Shown here piece by piece: positions 1-8,480 of a stretch of DNA of 64,000 nt. The translations under genes and the position numbers were made by a program. Under the pieces are notes generated by a model that made no database searches, had not been told where the DNA came from, and saw only the letters and a program-made list of their open reading frames with translations. The DNA is from CAYJDP01 sp964371025. GTDB taxonomy: Bacteria; Bacillota_I; Bacilli_A; RF39; UBA660. Position 1 is the stretch's first letter. Each line of letters begins with the position of its first letter. The stretch is from assembly GCA_964371025.1 (NCBI GenBank), contig CAYJKH010000001.1, forward strand, positions 195,939-259,938, given 5' to 3'.

Positions 1-1
1 A

Positions 2-889
2 TTAGGAAGTTCAGATCCTTTAGTAGATGCTGAGATAATATCAGCAGCTATTAATATTTATAAATTATTAGGTATTAAAGGTATAAAAGTTAATATTAAT
101 TCATTAGGTGATAAAGAATCTAGAATTAATTATAAAAAAGTATTAGTAGATTATTTTAAACCTCATATTAATACATTATGTGAAGATTGTCAAAAAAGAT
201 ATGAAAATAATCCGCTTCGTATTCTGGATTGTAAAGTTGATGCTAATAGCAAGATAATAAAAAATGCCCCAACTACTTTAGATAATTTAAATAGTGATAG
301 CAAAAATTATTTTGAACAAGTAAAAGAATATTTAGATATTTTAGAAGTAGAATATAATGTGGATGAAAAAATAGTACGTGGACTTGATTATTACAATCAT
401 ACTGTATTTGAAATAGAAGCTGATATTAAAGATTTTGGTTCCCAAAATGTAATTGGCGGTGGTGGACGATATGATGGTTTAGTAGAATCATTAGGAGGAC
501 CATCCACTCCAGGTGTTGGGTTTGCATCAGGAATTGGGAGAGTAGTATCAGCGATAGAACTTGAAAATATTAAATTACCAATTAATGATAAAGTAGACTT
601 ATTTTTAATGTATGTTTCACCTAGTGAAAAGAAATATGCTATATATTTAGCTAATCTATTAAGAATGAATGGATTTGTAGTAGAACTTGAATATTTGAAT
701 CGTAGTTTAAAATCACAGTTTAAACAATCTGAAAGACTTAATTCAAAATATATTGCAGTTTTAAATGATGCAGATTTAGATAATAATGAAATTAAAATAA
801 AAAACACTAGTACTAAAGAAGAAGAAATAATTAGTGTTGACATGATTACTTATTATTTAGATGAAAAGATAGAGGATCCTAATATGTAA
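2..889 (+). CDS. hisS: Histidine-tRNA ligase, 5' truncated by window edge
   Basis: This is the C-terminal two thirds of a bacterial-type class II histidyl-tRNA synthetase, which charges tRNA(His) in the cytosol. The open frame runs unbroken from the first bases of the window. It reads LGSSDPLVDAEII near the start, LDCKVD in the middle, the HisRS-specific histidine-binding motif VRGLDYYNHTVFE around 370-415, and class II motif 3 GGGGRYDGLVE followed by GVGFASGIGR. The C-terminal anticodon-binding domain follows. The start codon lies outside the window; the internal ATG at 359 is not the start. A second, distinct hisS lies at 60364-61677, so this genome has two HisRS genes. Identification is certain from the motifs. 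Confidence 0.96.
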   Translation, partial: LGSSDPLVDAEIISAAINIYKLLGIKGIKVNINSLGDKESRINYKKVLVDYFKPHINTLCEDCQKRYENNPLRILDCKVDANSKIIKNAPTTLDNLNSDSKNYFEQVKEYLDILEVEYNVDEKIVRGLDYYNHTVFEIEADIKDFGSQNVIGGGGRYDGLVESLGGPSTPGVGFASGIGRVVSAIELENIKLPINDKVDLFLMYVSPSEKKYAIYLANLLRMNGFVVELEYLNRSLKSQFKQSERLNSKYIAVLNDADLDNNEIKIKNTSTKEEEIISVDMITYYLDEKIEDPNM

Positions 890-917
890 AAAAGAATTAA
901 AAAATTCTTTTTTTATT
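888..917 (+). terminator. Intrinsic terminator after hisS
   Basis: A-rich stem AAAAGAATT (890-898) pairs perfectly with AATTCTTTT (903-911) across a 4-nt loop and runs into a T tract. The hairpin begins at the hisS stop codon. Confidence 0.8.
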
Positions 918-931
918 TTACAAATATATGT

Positions 932-960
932 TTGATATTATACTTTTAATAAGGTATAAT
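932..960 (+). promoter_or_regulatory. Sigma-A promoter for ruvA operon
   Basis: TTGATA (932-937), 17-bp spacer, TATAAT (955-960). It lies 22 bp upstream of the ruvA start and just after the hisS terminator. Confidence 0.75.
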
Positions 961-982
961 AATATAGAAATGAGGTACTTAT

Positions 983-1540
983 ATGTATGATTTTATAATT
1001 GGAAAAGTAGAAAAATTAAATAATAACTCCATAGTTATAAATAATAATAATATTGGATATTTAATTCATATAGTAAATCCATTTTCATATGAAATAGATA
1101 GTGAAATTAAACTATATTTATACCAACAAATTAAAGAAGATGAGCATTTATTATTTGGATTTAAAACAATTGAAGAAAAAGAATTGTTTTTGAAATTAAT
1201 TAGTGTTAAAGGGTTAGGACCTAAAATGACTTTACCTATTTTAGCTGTAGGGTCAATTACTGGAATTATGGAAGCTATAGAAAAAGAAGATATTTTATAT
1301 TTGAAAAAATTTCCGAAAATTGGAGATAAGTTAGCAAAACAAATGATTCTAGATTTAAAAGGAAAATTAAATACAGAAGTAGTAGTTACTAAAGAAGATA
1401 ATCATGAAAAAGAATTGATTGATGTTTTAACAGGACTTGGATATAAAGCAAAAGAGATAAAAGCAATTTTACCAAAAATATCAAAAGATTTAACAATCGA
1501 AGATATGATAAAAGAGGCGTTAAAATTAATGTTAAAGTAG
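983..1540 (+). CDS. ruvA: Holliday junction branch migration subunit RuvA
   Basis: RuvA binds four-way DNA junctions as a tetramer and loads the RuvB motor during recombinational repair. The 185-residue product is slightly shorter than the usual 200. It has the N-terminal OB-fold segment, two helix-hairpin-helix motifs (VKGLGPKMTLPIL near 75 and FPKIGDKLAKQMILDL near 110), and a short C-terminal domain III that contacts RuvB. The ATG at 983 follows GAGG at 972-975. It heads a ruvA-ruvB-queA-tgt gene run with gaps of 8-11 bp, the same order seen in many Firmicutes. Confidence 0.95.
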   Translation: MYDFIIGKVEKLNNNSIVINNNNIGYLIHIVNPFSYEIDSEIKLYLYQQIKEDEHLLFGFKTIEEKELFLKLISVKGLGPKMTLPILAVGSITGIMEAIEKEDILYLKKFPKIGDKLAKQMILDLKGKLNTEVVVTKEDNHEKELIDVLTGLGYKAKEIKAILPKISKDLTIEDMIKEALKLMLK

Positions 1541-1549
1541 GAGGTATAT

Positions 1550-2545
1550 ATGATAGATACATTTAATAAAGAAAAAAATGATATTGATAATATGATGGAT
1601 AATTCAATTAGACCAGTAACACTTGATGAATATATTGGACAAAGCGAAGTTAAAGAAAATTTAAAAGTATTCATTAAAGCCTCATTACTTAGAGAAGAAG
1701 TTTTAGATCATGTATTACTTTATGGTCCACCAGGACTTGGTAAAACAACCCTTGCTTATATAATTGGGAATGAACTAGGCAGTAATATTAAAACGGCTAG
1801 TGGCCCTAGTATTGAAAAAGCAGGGGATTTAGCAGCTATCTTATCATCATTAGAAGAAGGAGATATTTTATTTATTGATGAAATTCACCGTATACCTAGG
1901 TTTATTGAAGAAATATTATATCCAGCAATGGAAGATTTTTCCCTTGATATAGTAGTTGGAAATGATGGTGCCAGTAGAAATATAAAAATAGATTTACCAC
2001 CATTTACTTTAGTAGGAGCAACAACCAGAGCAGGGGATTTATCTTCACCATTAAGAGATAGATTTGGAATAATTTCTAAGCTACAATTTTACACCGAAGA
2101 AGAGTTGACAAATATAGTATCAAGGACAGCTCGTGTTTTGGAAAATAAAATAGTACCAAATGCTGCTTTTGAAATAGCTTCTAGAAGTCGTGGAACCCCA
2201 CGTATTGCTAATCGCTTATTTAAAAGAGTAAGAGATTTTGCTATTGTTGATGATTATAATGAAATAGATCTTGAAATAACTAAAAAAGCTCTAGATCGTT
2301 TAAAAGTTGATGATAAAGGATTAGATAATACTGACCGTGAATTATTACTAGCTATTATTGATAGATTTAATGGAGGACCGGTCGGAATAGATGCTTTAGC
2401 ATCTTCTATTGGAGAAGAAATATCAACAATTGAAGATGTTTTAGAACCATATTTATTACAAAGTGGTTTATTAAAAAGAACAACAAGAGGTAGAAAAGTT
2501 ACTGATAAAGCATACGAAATATTAAATATAAAAAAGAAAAAATAG
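1550..2545 (+). CDS. ruvB: Holliday junction branch migration ATPase RuvB
   Basis: RuvB is the AAA+ hexameric motor that drives branch migration with RuvA. The 331-residue product has Walker A GPPGLGKTT (residues 59-67), Walker B LFIDEIHR (D110, E111), the sensor-like segment TTRAGDLSSPLRDRFG and a C-terminal winged-helix domain ending with GRKVTDKAYE. The length fits the family. The ribosome-binding site AGGAGG overlaps the ruvA stop codon, so translation is likely coupled. It is the second gene of the ruvAB-queA-tgt operon. Confidence 0.97.
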   Translation: MIDTFNKEKNDIDNMMDNSIRPVTLDEYIGQSEVKENLKVFIKASLLREEVLDHVLLYGPPGLGKTTLAYIIGNELGSNIKTASGPSIEKAGDLAAILSSLEEGDILFIDEIHRIPRFIEEILYPAMEDFSLDIVVGNDGASRNIKIDLPPFTLVGATTRAGDLSSPLRDRFGIISKLQFYTEEELTNIVSRTARVLENKIVPNAAFEIASRSRGTPRIANRLFKRVRDFAIVDDYNEIDLEITKKALDRLKVDDKGLDNTDRELLLAIIDRFNGGPVGIDALASSIGEEISTIEDVLEPYLLQSGLLKRTTRGRKVTDKAYEILNIKKKK

Positions 2546-2553
2546 GAGAAATT

Positions 2554-3579
2554 ATGAATATAGAAGAATATAATTACAATTTACCAGAAGAGTTAATAGC
2601 GCAAACTCCTCTCTTAAATCGTGATCAATCTAAATTATTAGTATTAGATAAAAATAATGGGGGCATTTCTCATCGTTCTTTTTTTGATGTAATAGATTAC
2701 TTAGAAAAAGGTGATACTTTAGTCCTTAATAATACAAAAGTTTTGCCAGCTAGACTTTTTGGAGTAAAAGAAGATACTAATGCTATGATTGAAATTCTTC
2801 TTTTGAAAAATATTGAAAATGATACTTGGGAATGTTTAGTTAAAAATGCTAAAAAAGTAAAAATTGGAACAGTTATTAGTTTTGGAGAAGGTAAAATTAA
2901 AGCGGAATGTTTAGCAATCGGAGAAGAAGGAATTAGAACTTTTAACTTTATTTATAAAGGGATATTTTTAGAACAATTAGAAGATTTAGGAATAATGCCA
3001 CTACCTCCTTATATAAAAGAACAGCTAAGTGAACAAGATAGATACCAAACGGTTTATGCAAAAGAAATGGGATCAGCTGCTGCTCCAACGGCAGGGCTTC
3101 ATTTTACAAAAGAGTTAATGAATAAAATAAAAGATAAAGGTATAAATATTACCTATGTAACTCTTCATGTTGGACTTGGAACATTTCGTCCAGTAAGTGT
3201 AGATGATATAAATGATCATAAAATGCATAGTGAGTATTATGAATTAACAAGTGAAGTTGCTAATACTTTAAACAATACTAGATTAAACAATAAAAAAATA
3301 ATTGCAGTAGGAACTACTACAACTAGAGTATTAGAAACTATTATAAAAGAAAATGATTCATTTGCTGAAAAAAGAGGGTGGACAGATATTTTTATTTACC
3401 CACCTTATAAAATGAAATCAATCGATGGATTAATTACTAATTTTCATTTACCTAAATCAACATTATTAATGTTAGTATCAACTATTGGGGGATATGAAAA
3501 TATAAAATCAGCTTATCAAGAAGCGATAAAACAAGAATATAGATTCTTCTCTTTTGGAGATGCTATGTTAATTATATAG
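2554..3579 (+). CDS. queA: S-adenosylmethionine:tRNA ribosyltransferase-isomerase
   Basis: QueA transfers and rearranges the ribosyl group of SAM onto 7-aminomethyl-7-deazaguanine at tRNA wobble position 34, giving epoxyqueuosine. The 341-residue product shows the family landmarks: YNLPEELIAQTP at the N-terminus, LNNTKVLPARL near residue 60, SAAAPTAGLHFT near 175, and HVGLGTFRPV. It lies 8 bp after ruvB and 11 bp before tgt, whose product catalyses the preceding step in queuosine synthesis. No queuosine precursor synthesis genes (queCDEF) are in this window. Confidence 0.96.
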   Translation: MNIEEYNYNLPEELIAQTPLLNRDQSKLLVLDKNNGGISHRSFFDVIDYLEKGDTLVLNNTKVLPARLFGVKEDTNAMIEILLLKNIENDTWECLVKNAKKVKIGTVISFGEGKIKAECLAIGEEGIRTFNFIYKGIFLEQLEDLGIMPLPPYIKEQLSEQDRYQTVYAKEMGSAAAPTAGLHFTKELMNKIKDKGINITYVTLHVGLGTFRPVSVDDINDHKMHSEYYELTSEVANTLNNTRLNNKKIIAVGTTTTRVLETIIKENDSFAEKRGWTDIFIYPPYKMKSIDGLITNFHLPKSTLLMLVSTIGGYENIKSAYQEAIKQEYRFFSFGDAMLII

Positions 3580-3590
3580 GAGGAAAACTT

Positions 3591-4706
3591 ATGAAAATAA
3601 AATATGAATTAGTACAAAAAGAAGAAAATACCAAAGCAAGACTTGGTATTTTACATACAAATCACGGGAGTTTTGAAACTCCTATGTTTATGCCAGTTGG
3701 AACAAAAGCAACTGTTAAAAGTTTAACCCCAGAAGAATTATATGAGGCAAATAGTGGAGTAGTTTTAGCTAATACATATCACTTATGGTTAAAACCTGGA
3801 GAAGACATAGTTAAAGAATGTGGGGGATTACATAAGTTTATGAATTATAAAGGACCTATTTTAACTGATAGTGGAGGGTTCCAAGTATTTTCTCTTATTA
3901 AAAATAAAGAAAAAGATATAACAGAAGAAGGAGTTTTCTTTAAAAGTCATATCGATGGAACAAAGCTATTTTTAACCCCTGAAAAATCAATTGATATTCA
4001 AAATAAATTAGATAGTGATATTGCAATGAGTTTTGATGAATGTCCACCATTTCCAGTAACTCATGATTATATGAAACAGTCTGTTGAAAGAACATTAAGA
4101 TGGGCTAAAAGAGGGCTTGATTATCATAATAATCCAAATCAATCATTATTTGGAATAGTCCAAGGCGGAGAATTTGAAGATTTACGTGAGTATTCTTGTA
4201 AAGAAACGGTTAAAATGAATTTTGATGGTTATAGTATAGGTGGAACTAGTGTTGGTGAAGATAAAGAAACAATGTATAAAATGGTTGATTATGGAATAAA
4301 ATACTTACCAGAAGATAAAGTAAGATATTTGATGGGAGTAGGAGATCCAATTGATATAATTGAAAGTGTTATAAGGGGAATAGATATATTTGATTGTGTT
4401 TTACCAACAAGAGTAGCAAGACATGGGCAGGCTTTTACAAAAACAACTAAATTAAATTTAAATAATGCTAAATTTAAAACAGATTTATCTCCAATCGAAG
4501 AAGGTTGTGACTGTTATACTTGTAAAAACTACTCAAGAGCTTATATTAGACACTTAATAAATACAAAAGAAATACTAGGGGGAAGATTATTATCTATTCA
4601 TAATATTAGATTTTTAATAAGATTAACAGAAGAATTAAGAGAAGCGATTAAAAATAATAATATCTTAGAGTACCGTGACAACTATTTAAAAAATTACACA
4701 AAATAA
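3591..4706 (+). CDS. tgt: Queuine/preQ1 tRNA-guanine transglycosylase
   Basis: Tgt exchanges guanine 34 of GUN-anticodon tRNAs for preQ1. The 371-residue TIM-barrel protein has the LTDSGGFQVFSL motif (Asp93), the FDECPPFP segment, the catalytic-Asp motif DCVLPTRVARHG near residue 267 and the zinc ligands of CDCYTCKNYSRAYIRHL near 305. Length is normal. It has an AGGAGG ribosome-binding site just after the queA stop. It is the last gene of the recombination/queuosine run; a new promoter follows. Confidence 0.97.
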   Translation: MKIKYELVQKEENTKARLGILHTNHGSFETPMFMPVGTKATVKSLTPEELYEANSGVVLANTYHLWLKPGEDIVKECGGLHKFMNYKGPILTDSGGFQVFSLIKNKEKDITEEGVFFKSHIDGTKLFLTPEKSIDIQNKLDSDIAMSFDECPPFPVTHDYMKQSVERTLRWAKRGLDYHNNPNQSLFGIVQGGEFEDLREYSCKETVKMNFDGYSIGGTSVGEDKETMYKMVDYGIKYLPEDKVRYLMGVGDPIDIIESVIRGIDIFDCVLPTRVARHGQAFTKTTKLNLNNAKFKTDLSPIEEGCDCYTCKNYSRAYIRHLINTKEILGGRLLSIHNIRFLIRLTEELREAIKNNNILEYRDNYLKNYTK

Positions 4707-4707
4707 G

Positions 4708-4736
4708 TTTAAAAAGATTTAATCCTATGATATAAT
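4708..4736 (+). promoter_or_regulatory. Extended -10 promoter for secretion gene pair
   Basis: A weak TTTAAA -35, 17-bp spacer and TGA-TATAAT (4728-4736) precede the gene starting at 4762, showing that it is probably transcribed separately from tgt. Confidence 0.55.
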
Positions 4737-4761
4737 TTTTTATAAGAATAGGAGGAGTACC

Positions 4762-6168
4762 ATGGAATTTATATTAAAACCATTTATATTTGTTTATCAT
4801 ATAGTTTCTAAAATTGTTAGTTTACCAAAAAAATTAATTTTCAAAATAGACGATACTGCAATAGAAGCAATTGATAAACATAAATTAAAAGAAGAAAATA
4901 AAGGTATTCCAGAAAATGCCATTACTAATGATGAAGAAGAGATAGAAGATGAGCCTATAAAGTTAACGGTATATAGATATTATGCTATTGATTCTAATGG
5001 TAAAAAAGCGAGTGATTTATTTGAAGGTGAAAGTGAAATGGATGTTAGAAACTTTTTACTTAGCCAAAATTATACAGTTTTAAGTGTTGCTCCAAGAAAA
5101 AAATATGATATTGAATTTGGAATGGATGGTCAATTAAAATCATCGGAGTTAGCATTTGCTTTAACTCAACTTTCAACATATATTAAAGCTGGTATTCCTC
5201 TTGTTGATTCAGTAAGAATTCTATCAAAACAAACAACTGATACAAGAACGAAAAGAGCTTTTTCTAAACTAGTTCATGATTTGTTAAAAGGATCAACTTT
5301 TTCAAAAGCTATGAAAAAACAGAAAAAAGCCTTTCCGCAACTGTTAATTAATATGGTGAAAACAGCGGAGTTAACGGGAGATTTACCTAGTGTGCTAGAT
5401 GATATGGCTGATTACTATACAACAATTGAAAGAACAAAAAAACAAATGGTATCAGCAATGACATATCCAGCTGTTGTTATGGTTGCAGCAGTAGCAGTAT
5501 TAATATTTATGTTAGCATATTTAGTTCCGCAGTTTGTAACAATGTTTGAATCACAAAATGCAGAGCTTCCTGCTATAACATTATTTATAATGAATGCAAG
5601 TGACTTTCTAAGAGGAAATTATATTACTTTAATAATCATTGCTTTAGTAGTAATAGTAGGATTTATCCAATCATATCGTAAGATTATTTCTTTTAGGAGA
5701 ATAGTTCAAACAGTATTAATGAAAACACCAGTAGTTAAAAATATTATTATTTATAATGAAGTTGCTAATTTTACAAAAACATTTGCATCACTAATTAATC
5801 ATGGTGTTTATATAACAGACAGTATGGCAATATTGTCAAAAATCACTAATAATGAAATATATAAAACGATTATTAATAAAGCAATTAATAATTTAGCTAA
5901 AGGAGAAAATATTTCGAAAGCTTTTAAAGGCGAATGGGCATTTCCAGTAGTTGCATACGAGATGTTAATAACTGGTGAAAATACTGGTCAATTAGGATTA
6001 ATGATGGAAAAAGTTGCAGACCATTTTCAAAATCTTCATAAAACAACAGTTGATCAAATTAAAAGTTTAATAGAACCAATTATGATTACTTTTTTAGCAG
6101 TAATAGTAGGAGTTATATTACTATCTATAATTACACCAATGTTTAATATATATGATCAAATACAATAA
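4762..6168 (+). CDS. Type II secretion/type IV pilus inner-membrane platform protein (GspF/PilC/ComGB family)
   Basis: The 468-residue protein is the polytopic platform that couples an assembly ATPase to pilin polymerisation. Residues 70-115 form the PilC-type N-terminal module (YRYYAIDSNGKKASDLFEG, then ESEMDVRNFLLSQNYTVLSV). Two GspF domains follow: the first begins LAFALTQLSTYIKAGIPLVD, the second begins VANFTKTFASLINHGVYITD. Each ends in long hydrophobic segments. An unusual N-terminal extension of about 70 residues has an acidic stretch. ATG 4762 follows GGAGGAG. A prepilin peptidase gene is 12 bp downstream, but no pilin or assembly ATPase gene is in the window. Competence (ComGB) or a pilus are both possible. 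Confidence 0.88.
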   Translation: MEFILKPFIFVYHIVSKIVSLPKKLIFKIDDTAIEAIDKHKLKEENKGIPENAITNDEEEIEDEPIKLTVYRYYAIDSNGKKASDLFEGESEMDVRNFLLSQNYTVLSVAPRKKYDIEFGMDGQLKSSELAFALTQLSTYIKAGIPLVDSVRILSKQTTDTRTKRAFSKLVHDLLKGSTFSKAMKKQKKAFPQLLINMVKTAELTGDLPSVLDDMADYYTTIERTKKQMVSAMTYPAVVMVAAVAVLIFMLAYLVPQFVTMFESQNAELPAITLFIMNASDFLRGNYITLIIIALVVIVGFIQSYRKIISFRRIVQTVLMKTPVVKNIIIYNEVANFTKTFASLINHGVYITDSMAILSKITNNEIYKTIINKAINNLAKGENISKAFKGEWAFPVVAYEMLITGENTGQLGLMMEKVADHFQNLHKTTVDQIKSLIEPIMITFLAVIVGVILLSIITPMFNIYDQIQ

Positions 6169-6180
6169 AAAGGAGCAAAT

Positions 6181-6945
6181 ATGAATATATTAGGAATTAT
6201 AATTTTCTTTATATTTGGAACTATATTTGGTTCCTTTTTTGCCGTAGTAGGACAAAAACTTCCTATTAAAGAAAATTTTATAACAACAAAATCAAGATGT
6301 GATCATTGTTTTCATAGATTAAAATGGTATGATTTAATACCTCTTGTTTCATATATAATTAGTTTAGGGAAATGTCGTTACTGTAAACAAAAAATAGATC
6401 CCATGTTATTTTTAATAGAGCTATTTACGGGTATTTTATTTGCTATTAGTTTTTATAGTTTTAACTTGTCACTTGATTTAGTAATAGCTCTTGGAATTAT
6501 ATCGTTACTTATGATTATATTTGTAAGTGATATTATGTATTTAATAATTCCTGATAGTTTGTTAGTGTTTTTTGGTATTTATTTTCTAATAGTACAATAC
6601 TTTAGAATCGGGTTAATAGATACTTTATACCATATATTAATAGGAGTATTCTTATTTACATTAATGTATATAATTATGTTACTAGGAAATAAAGCCTTTA
6701 AAAAAGAATCCCTTGGAGGAGGAGATATTAAACTAATGTTTATCTTTGGTTTAATACTAGACCCTTTACTTGGAGTATTTTCAATTTTTATAGGTAGTTT
6801 AGTAGCAATGCCAACATCTATTTATTTATTAATAAAACAAAAAGAGCGAGTTCTACCTTTTGGACCATTTTTAGTATTAGCACTATTACTGCTTTACTTC
6901 TCAAAAATAACAGCTCAAGACATTATAACTTTTTTAGGTTTTTAA
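6181..6945 (+). CDS. Prepilin peptidase/N-methyltransferase (A24 family)
   Basis: This membrane aspartyl protease cleaves and N-methylates prepilins. The 254-residue product has an N-terminal cytoplasmic domain with the paired zinc-binding cysteines CDHC (C40, C43) and CRYC (C65, C68), the first catalytic aspartate in VSDIMYLIIPD (Asp117) and the second in the GGGD motif (Asp182). About seven hydrophobic segments are visible. It is the partner of the platform protein immediately upstream, and a strong terminator follows. It corresponds to ComC/PilD; which pilins it processes cannot be read from this window. Confidence 0.93.
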   Translation: MNILGIIIFFIFGTIFGSFFAVVGQKLPIKENFITTKSRCDHCFHRLKWYDLIPLVSYIISLGKCRYCKQKIDPMLFLIELFTGILFAISFYSFNLSLDLVIALGIISLLMIIFVSDIMYLIIPDSLLVFFGIYFLIVQYFRIGLIDTLYHILIGVFLFTLMYIIMLLGNKAFKKESLGGGDIKLMFIFGLILDPLLGVFSIFIGSLVAMPTSIYLLIKQKERVLPFGPFLVLALLLLYFSKITAQDIITFLGF

Positions 6946-6982
6946 AAATATATATTAGGGGTTTCTAATATATATTTTTTTT
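6946..6982 (+). terminator. Strong intrinsic terminator
   Basis: A perfect 13-bp stem (6946-6958 with 6965-6977), GGGTTT loop, then T-rich run. It closes the platform protein/peptidase operon. Confidence 0.85.
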
Positions 6983-6990
6983 GCTATAAT
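6982..6990 (+). promoter_or_regulatory. Extended -10 promoter for DUF285 surface protein
   Basis: TGC-TATAAT lies directly downstream of the terminator and 30 bp before the ATG at 7021. No good -35 is seen because that region is the terminator T tract. Confidence 0.6.
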
Positions 6991-7020
6991 AAACTTAATA
7001 AGATAAAGAAGGGGTAGTAT

Positions 7021-8406
7021 ATGAGAGTATATAAAAAAACATATTTCTTGTTTATAGGATTAATACTGCTAGTACTAATATTTTTCAATGTGTCTTACGC
7101 TATATATGATTCTACCCATGAAGAGCTCGGAGTAGTAAAAATTAACCTAACAACACTAGAACCCTTACTTGAAAGTCCTTCCTTTAATGATGAAAAAGAA
7201 ATAACAGTAGAGGCTAACACTACCAAGGAAGTAACAATTACATTAACAAATATATATGAAATAGATATAAAAGCAAATTTGTATTATTCATCTACTACCA
7301 ATACAACAGAACAAGAAGTGTTCTATAGAGGAGTAGCAACTCCCCCAAAAGAAGGAGTCCTAGTACCAAAGTATGGAGAAGAAGGGCATACTATAACTTA
7401 TACAGTAACCATAGAGAACACTTCATCAACTAATCAAACATATTCCTTTTATTCAAAAGGAGGCTTTACCTATAATGAGTTAGATTTTTCAACAGACCCA
7501 ATCTATAAAATAATAACAGAAGCTCCTAATTTTATGTTATCAGGACCTGAATTTAATAGTGTTTTTATAGAAAATTATTCTTGGAAGTATAGTTTTACAA
7601 CGATAGAGTTTGAAGAAGGAATAAATCCTAATTATACGACTTTTGAAAATAATTTTGATTTATCTGAAAAACAAGATAGTTCAATAATTGGGTATATAGA
7701 TGGAGAGGTATTAAGGATTCAAAGTAATGGTAAGATATATGCAAATCCCGATAGTTCTAATTTGTTTTCTGTATTTAGAGTAAATACAATTAATTTTAAT
7801 AATAATTTAGATACAAGTAGTGTAACAAATATGGGTTATATGTTTCTATATAGTACTGTGACAAGCCTAGATTTAACATCATTTGATACAAGTAGTGTAA
7901 CAGATATGAGTGTTATGTTTGCTGACATGGCTGCAACAAGTCTAGATTTAACATCATTTGATACAAGTAGTGTAACAAATATGAGTTCTATGTTTAATTC
8001 TAGTAAAGCTACAAGCCTAGATTTAAGTTCATTTGATACAAGTAGTGTAACAAATATGAGGTATATGTTTTCTTATAGTGCAGCAGCAAGCCTAGATTTA
8101 ACATCATTTGATACAAGTAGTGTAACAACTATGGGATATATGTTTTCTTCTAGTGCTGCAACAAGCCTAGATTTAACATCATTTGATACAAGTAGTGTAA
8201 CAAATATGAGGGATATGTTTAATTCTAGTAAAGCTACAAGCCTAGATTTAACATCATTTGATACAAGTAGTGTAACAGATATGAGATATATGTTTTCTAG
8301 AAGTGCTGCAACAACAGTATATGCAAGAACAACAGCAGATAAAACAAAGTTTGATGCATCAAGTGAAAAACCAGCCGGATTAACTGTAATAGTAGGAACC
8401 CCTTAA
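7021..8406 (+). CDS. BspA-like surface protein with DUF285 repeats
   Basis: The 461-residue protein starts with a signal or signal-anchor segment (residues 6-27, ending VSYA). A region of about 230 residues looks like beta-sandwich sequence and includes repeated ITVEANTTKEVTITL-type strands. Then come one partial and six complete 25-residue DUF285 repeats of the form LDLTSFDTSSVTNM..MF. A short tail ends in GTP with no LPXTG or C-terminal anchor. In the family such repeats form leucine-rich-like surface solenoids and are involved in adhesion. The gene has its own promoter and terminator. Ligand unknown. Confidence 0.85.
   Translation: MRVYKKTYFLFIGLILLVLIFFNVSYAIYDSTHEELGVVKINLTTLEPLLESPSFNDEKEITVEANTTKEVTITLTNIYEIDIKANLYYSSTTNTTEQEVFYRGVATPPKEGVLVPKYGEEGHTITYTVTIENTSSTNQTYSFYSKGGFTYNELDFSTDPIYKIITEAPNFMLSGPEFNSVFIENYSWKYSFTTIEFEEGINPNYTTFENNFDLSEKQDSSIIGYIDGEVLRIQSNGKIYANPDSSNLFSVFRVNTINFNNNLDTSSVTNMGYMFLYSTVTSLDLTSFDTSSVTDMSVMFADMAATSLDLTSFDTSSVTNMSSMFNSSKATSLDLSSFDTSSVTNMRYMFSYSAAASLDLTSFDTSSVTTMGYMFSSSAATSLDLTSFDTSSVTNMRDMFNSSKATSLDLTSFDTSSVTDMRYMFSRSAATTVYARTTADKTKFDASSEKPAGLTVIVGTP
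7867..8316 (+). repeat. Six tandem 75-bp repeats coding for DUF285 units
   Basis: Six in-frame 75-bp units, each beginning CTAGATTTA, run from 7867 to 8316. The first half of each unit (through GATACAAGTAGTGTAACA) is almost invariant in DNA, whereas the last third varies. A partial unit precedes them at about 7804-7866. The DNA-level identity suggests copy number change by slippage or recombination. Confidence 0.9.
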
Positions 8407-8431
8407 AGATAAGATAATTCTTATCTTTTTT
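8405..8431 (+). terminator. Intrinsic terminator
   Basis: AAAGATAAG (8405-8413) pairs with CTTATCTTT (8420-8428) around ATAATT, followed by Ts. The left arm starts inside the stop codon. Confidence 0.8.
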
Positions 8432-8445
8432 ATTTACTATATTTT

Positions 8446-8454
8446 TGGTATAAT
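8446..8454 (+). promoter_or_regulatory. Extended -10 promoter for mtaB-recD2
   Basis: TGG-TATAAT at 8446-8454, 26 bp upstream of the mtaB start. Confidence 0.55.
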
Positions 8455-8480
8455 AAATTAGTTAGAAAGAAGGGATAGTA

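Noticed and set aside
397..843. Minus-strand open frame of 148 codons inside hisS
   Set aside because: It is antisense to an unmistakable HisRS sequence and has no ribosome-binding site. Other antisense frames (for example in ruvB, parC, gatB, res and the LRR gene) were left out for the same reason.
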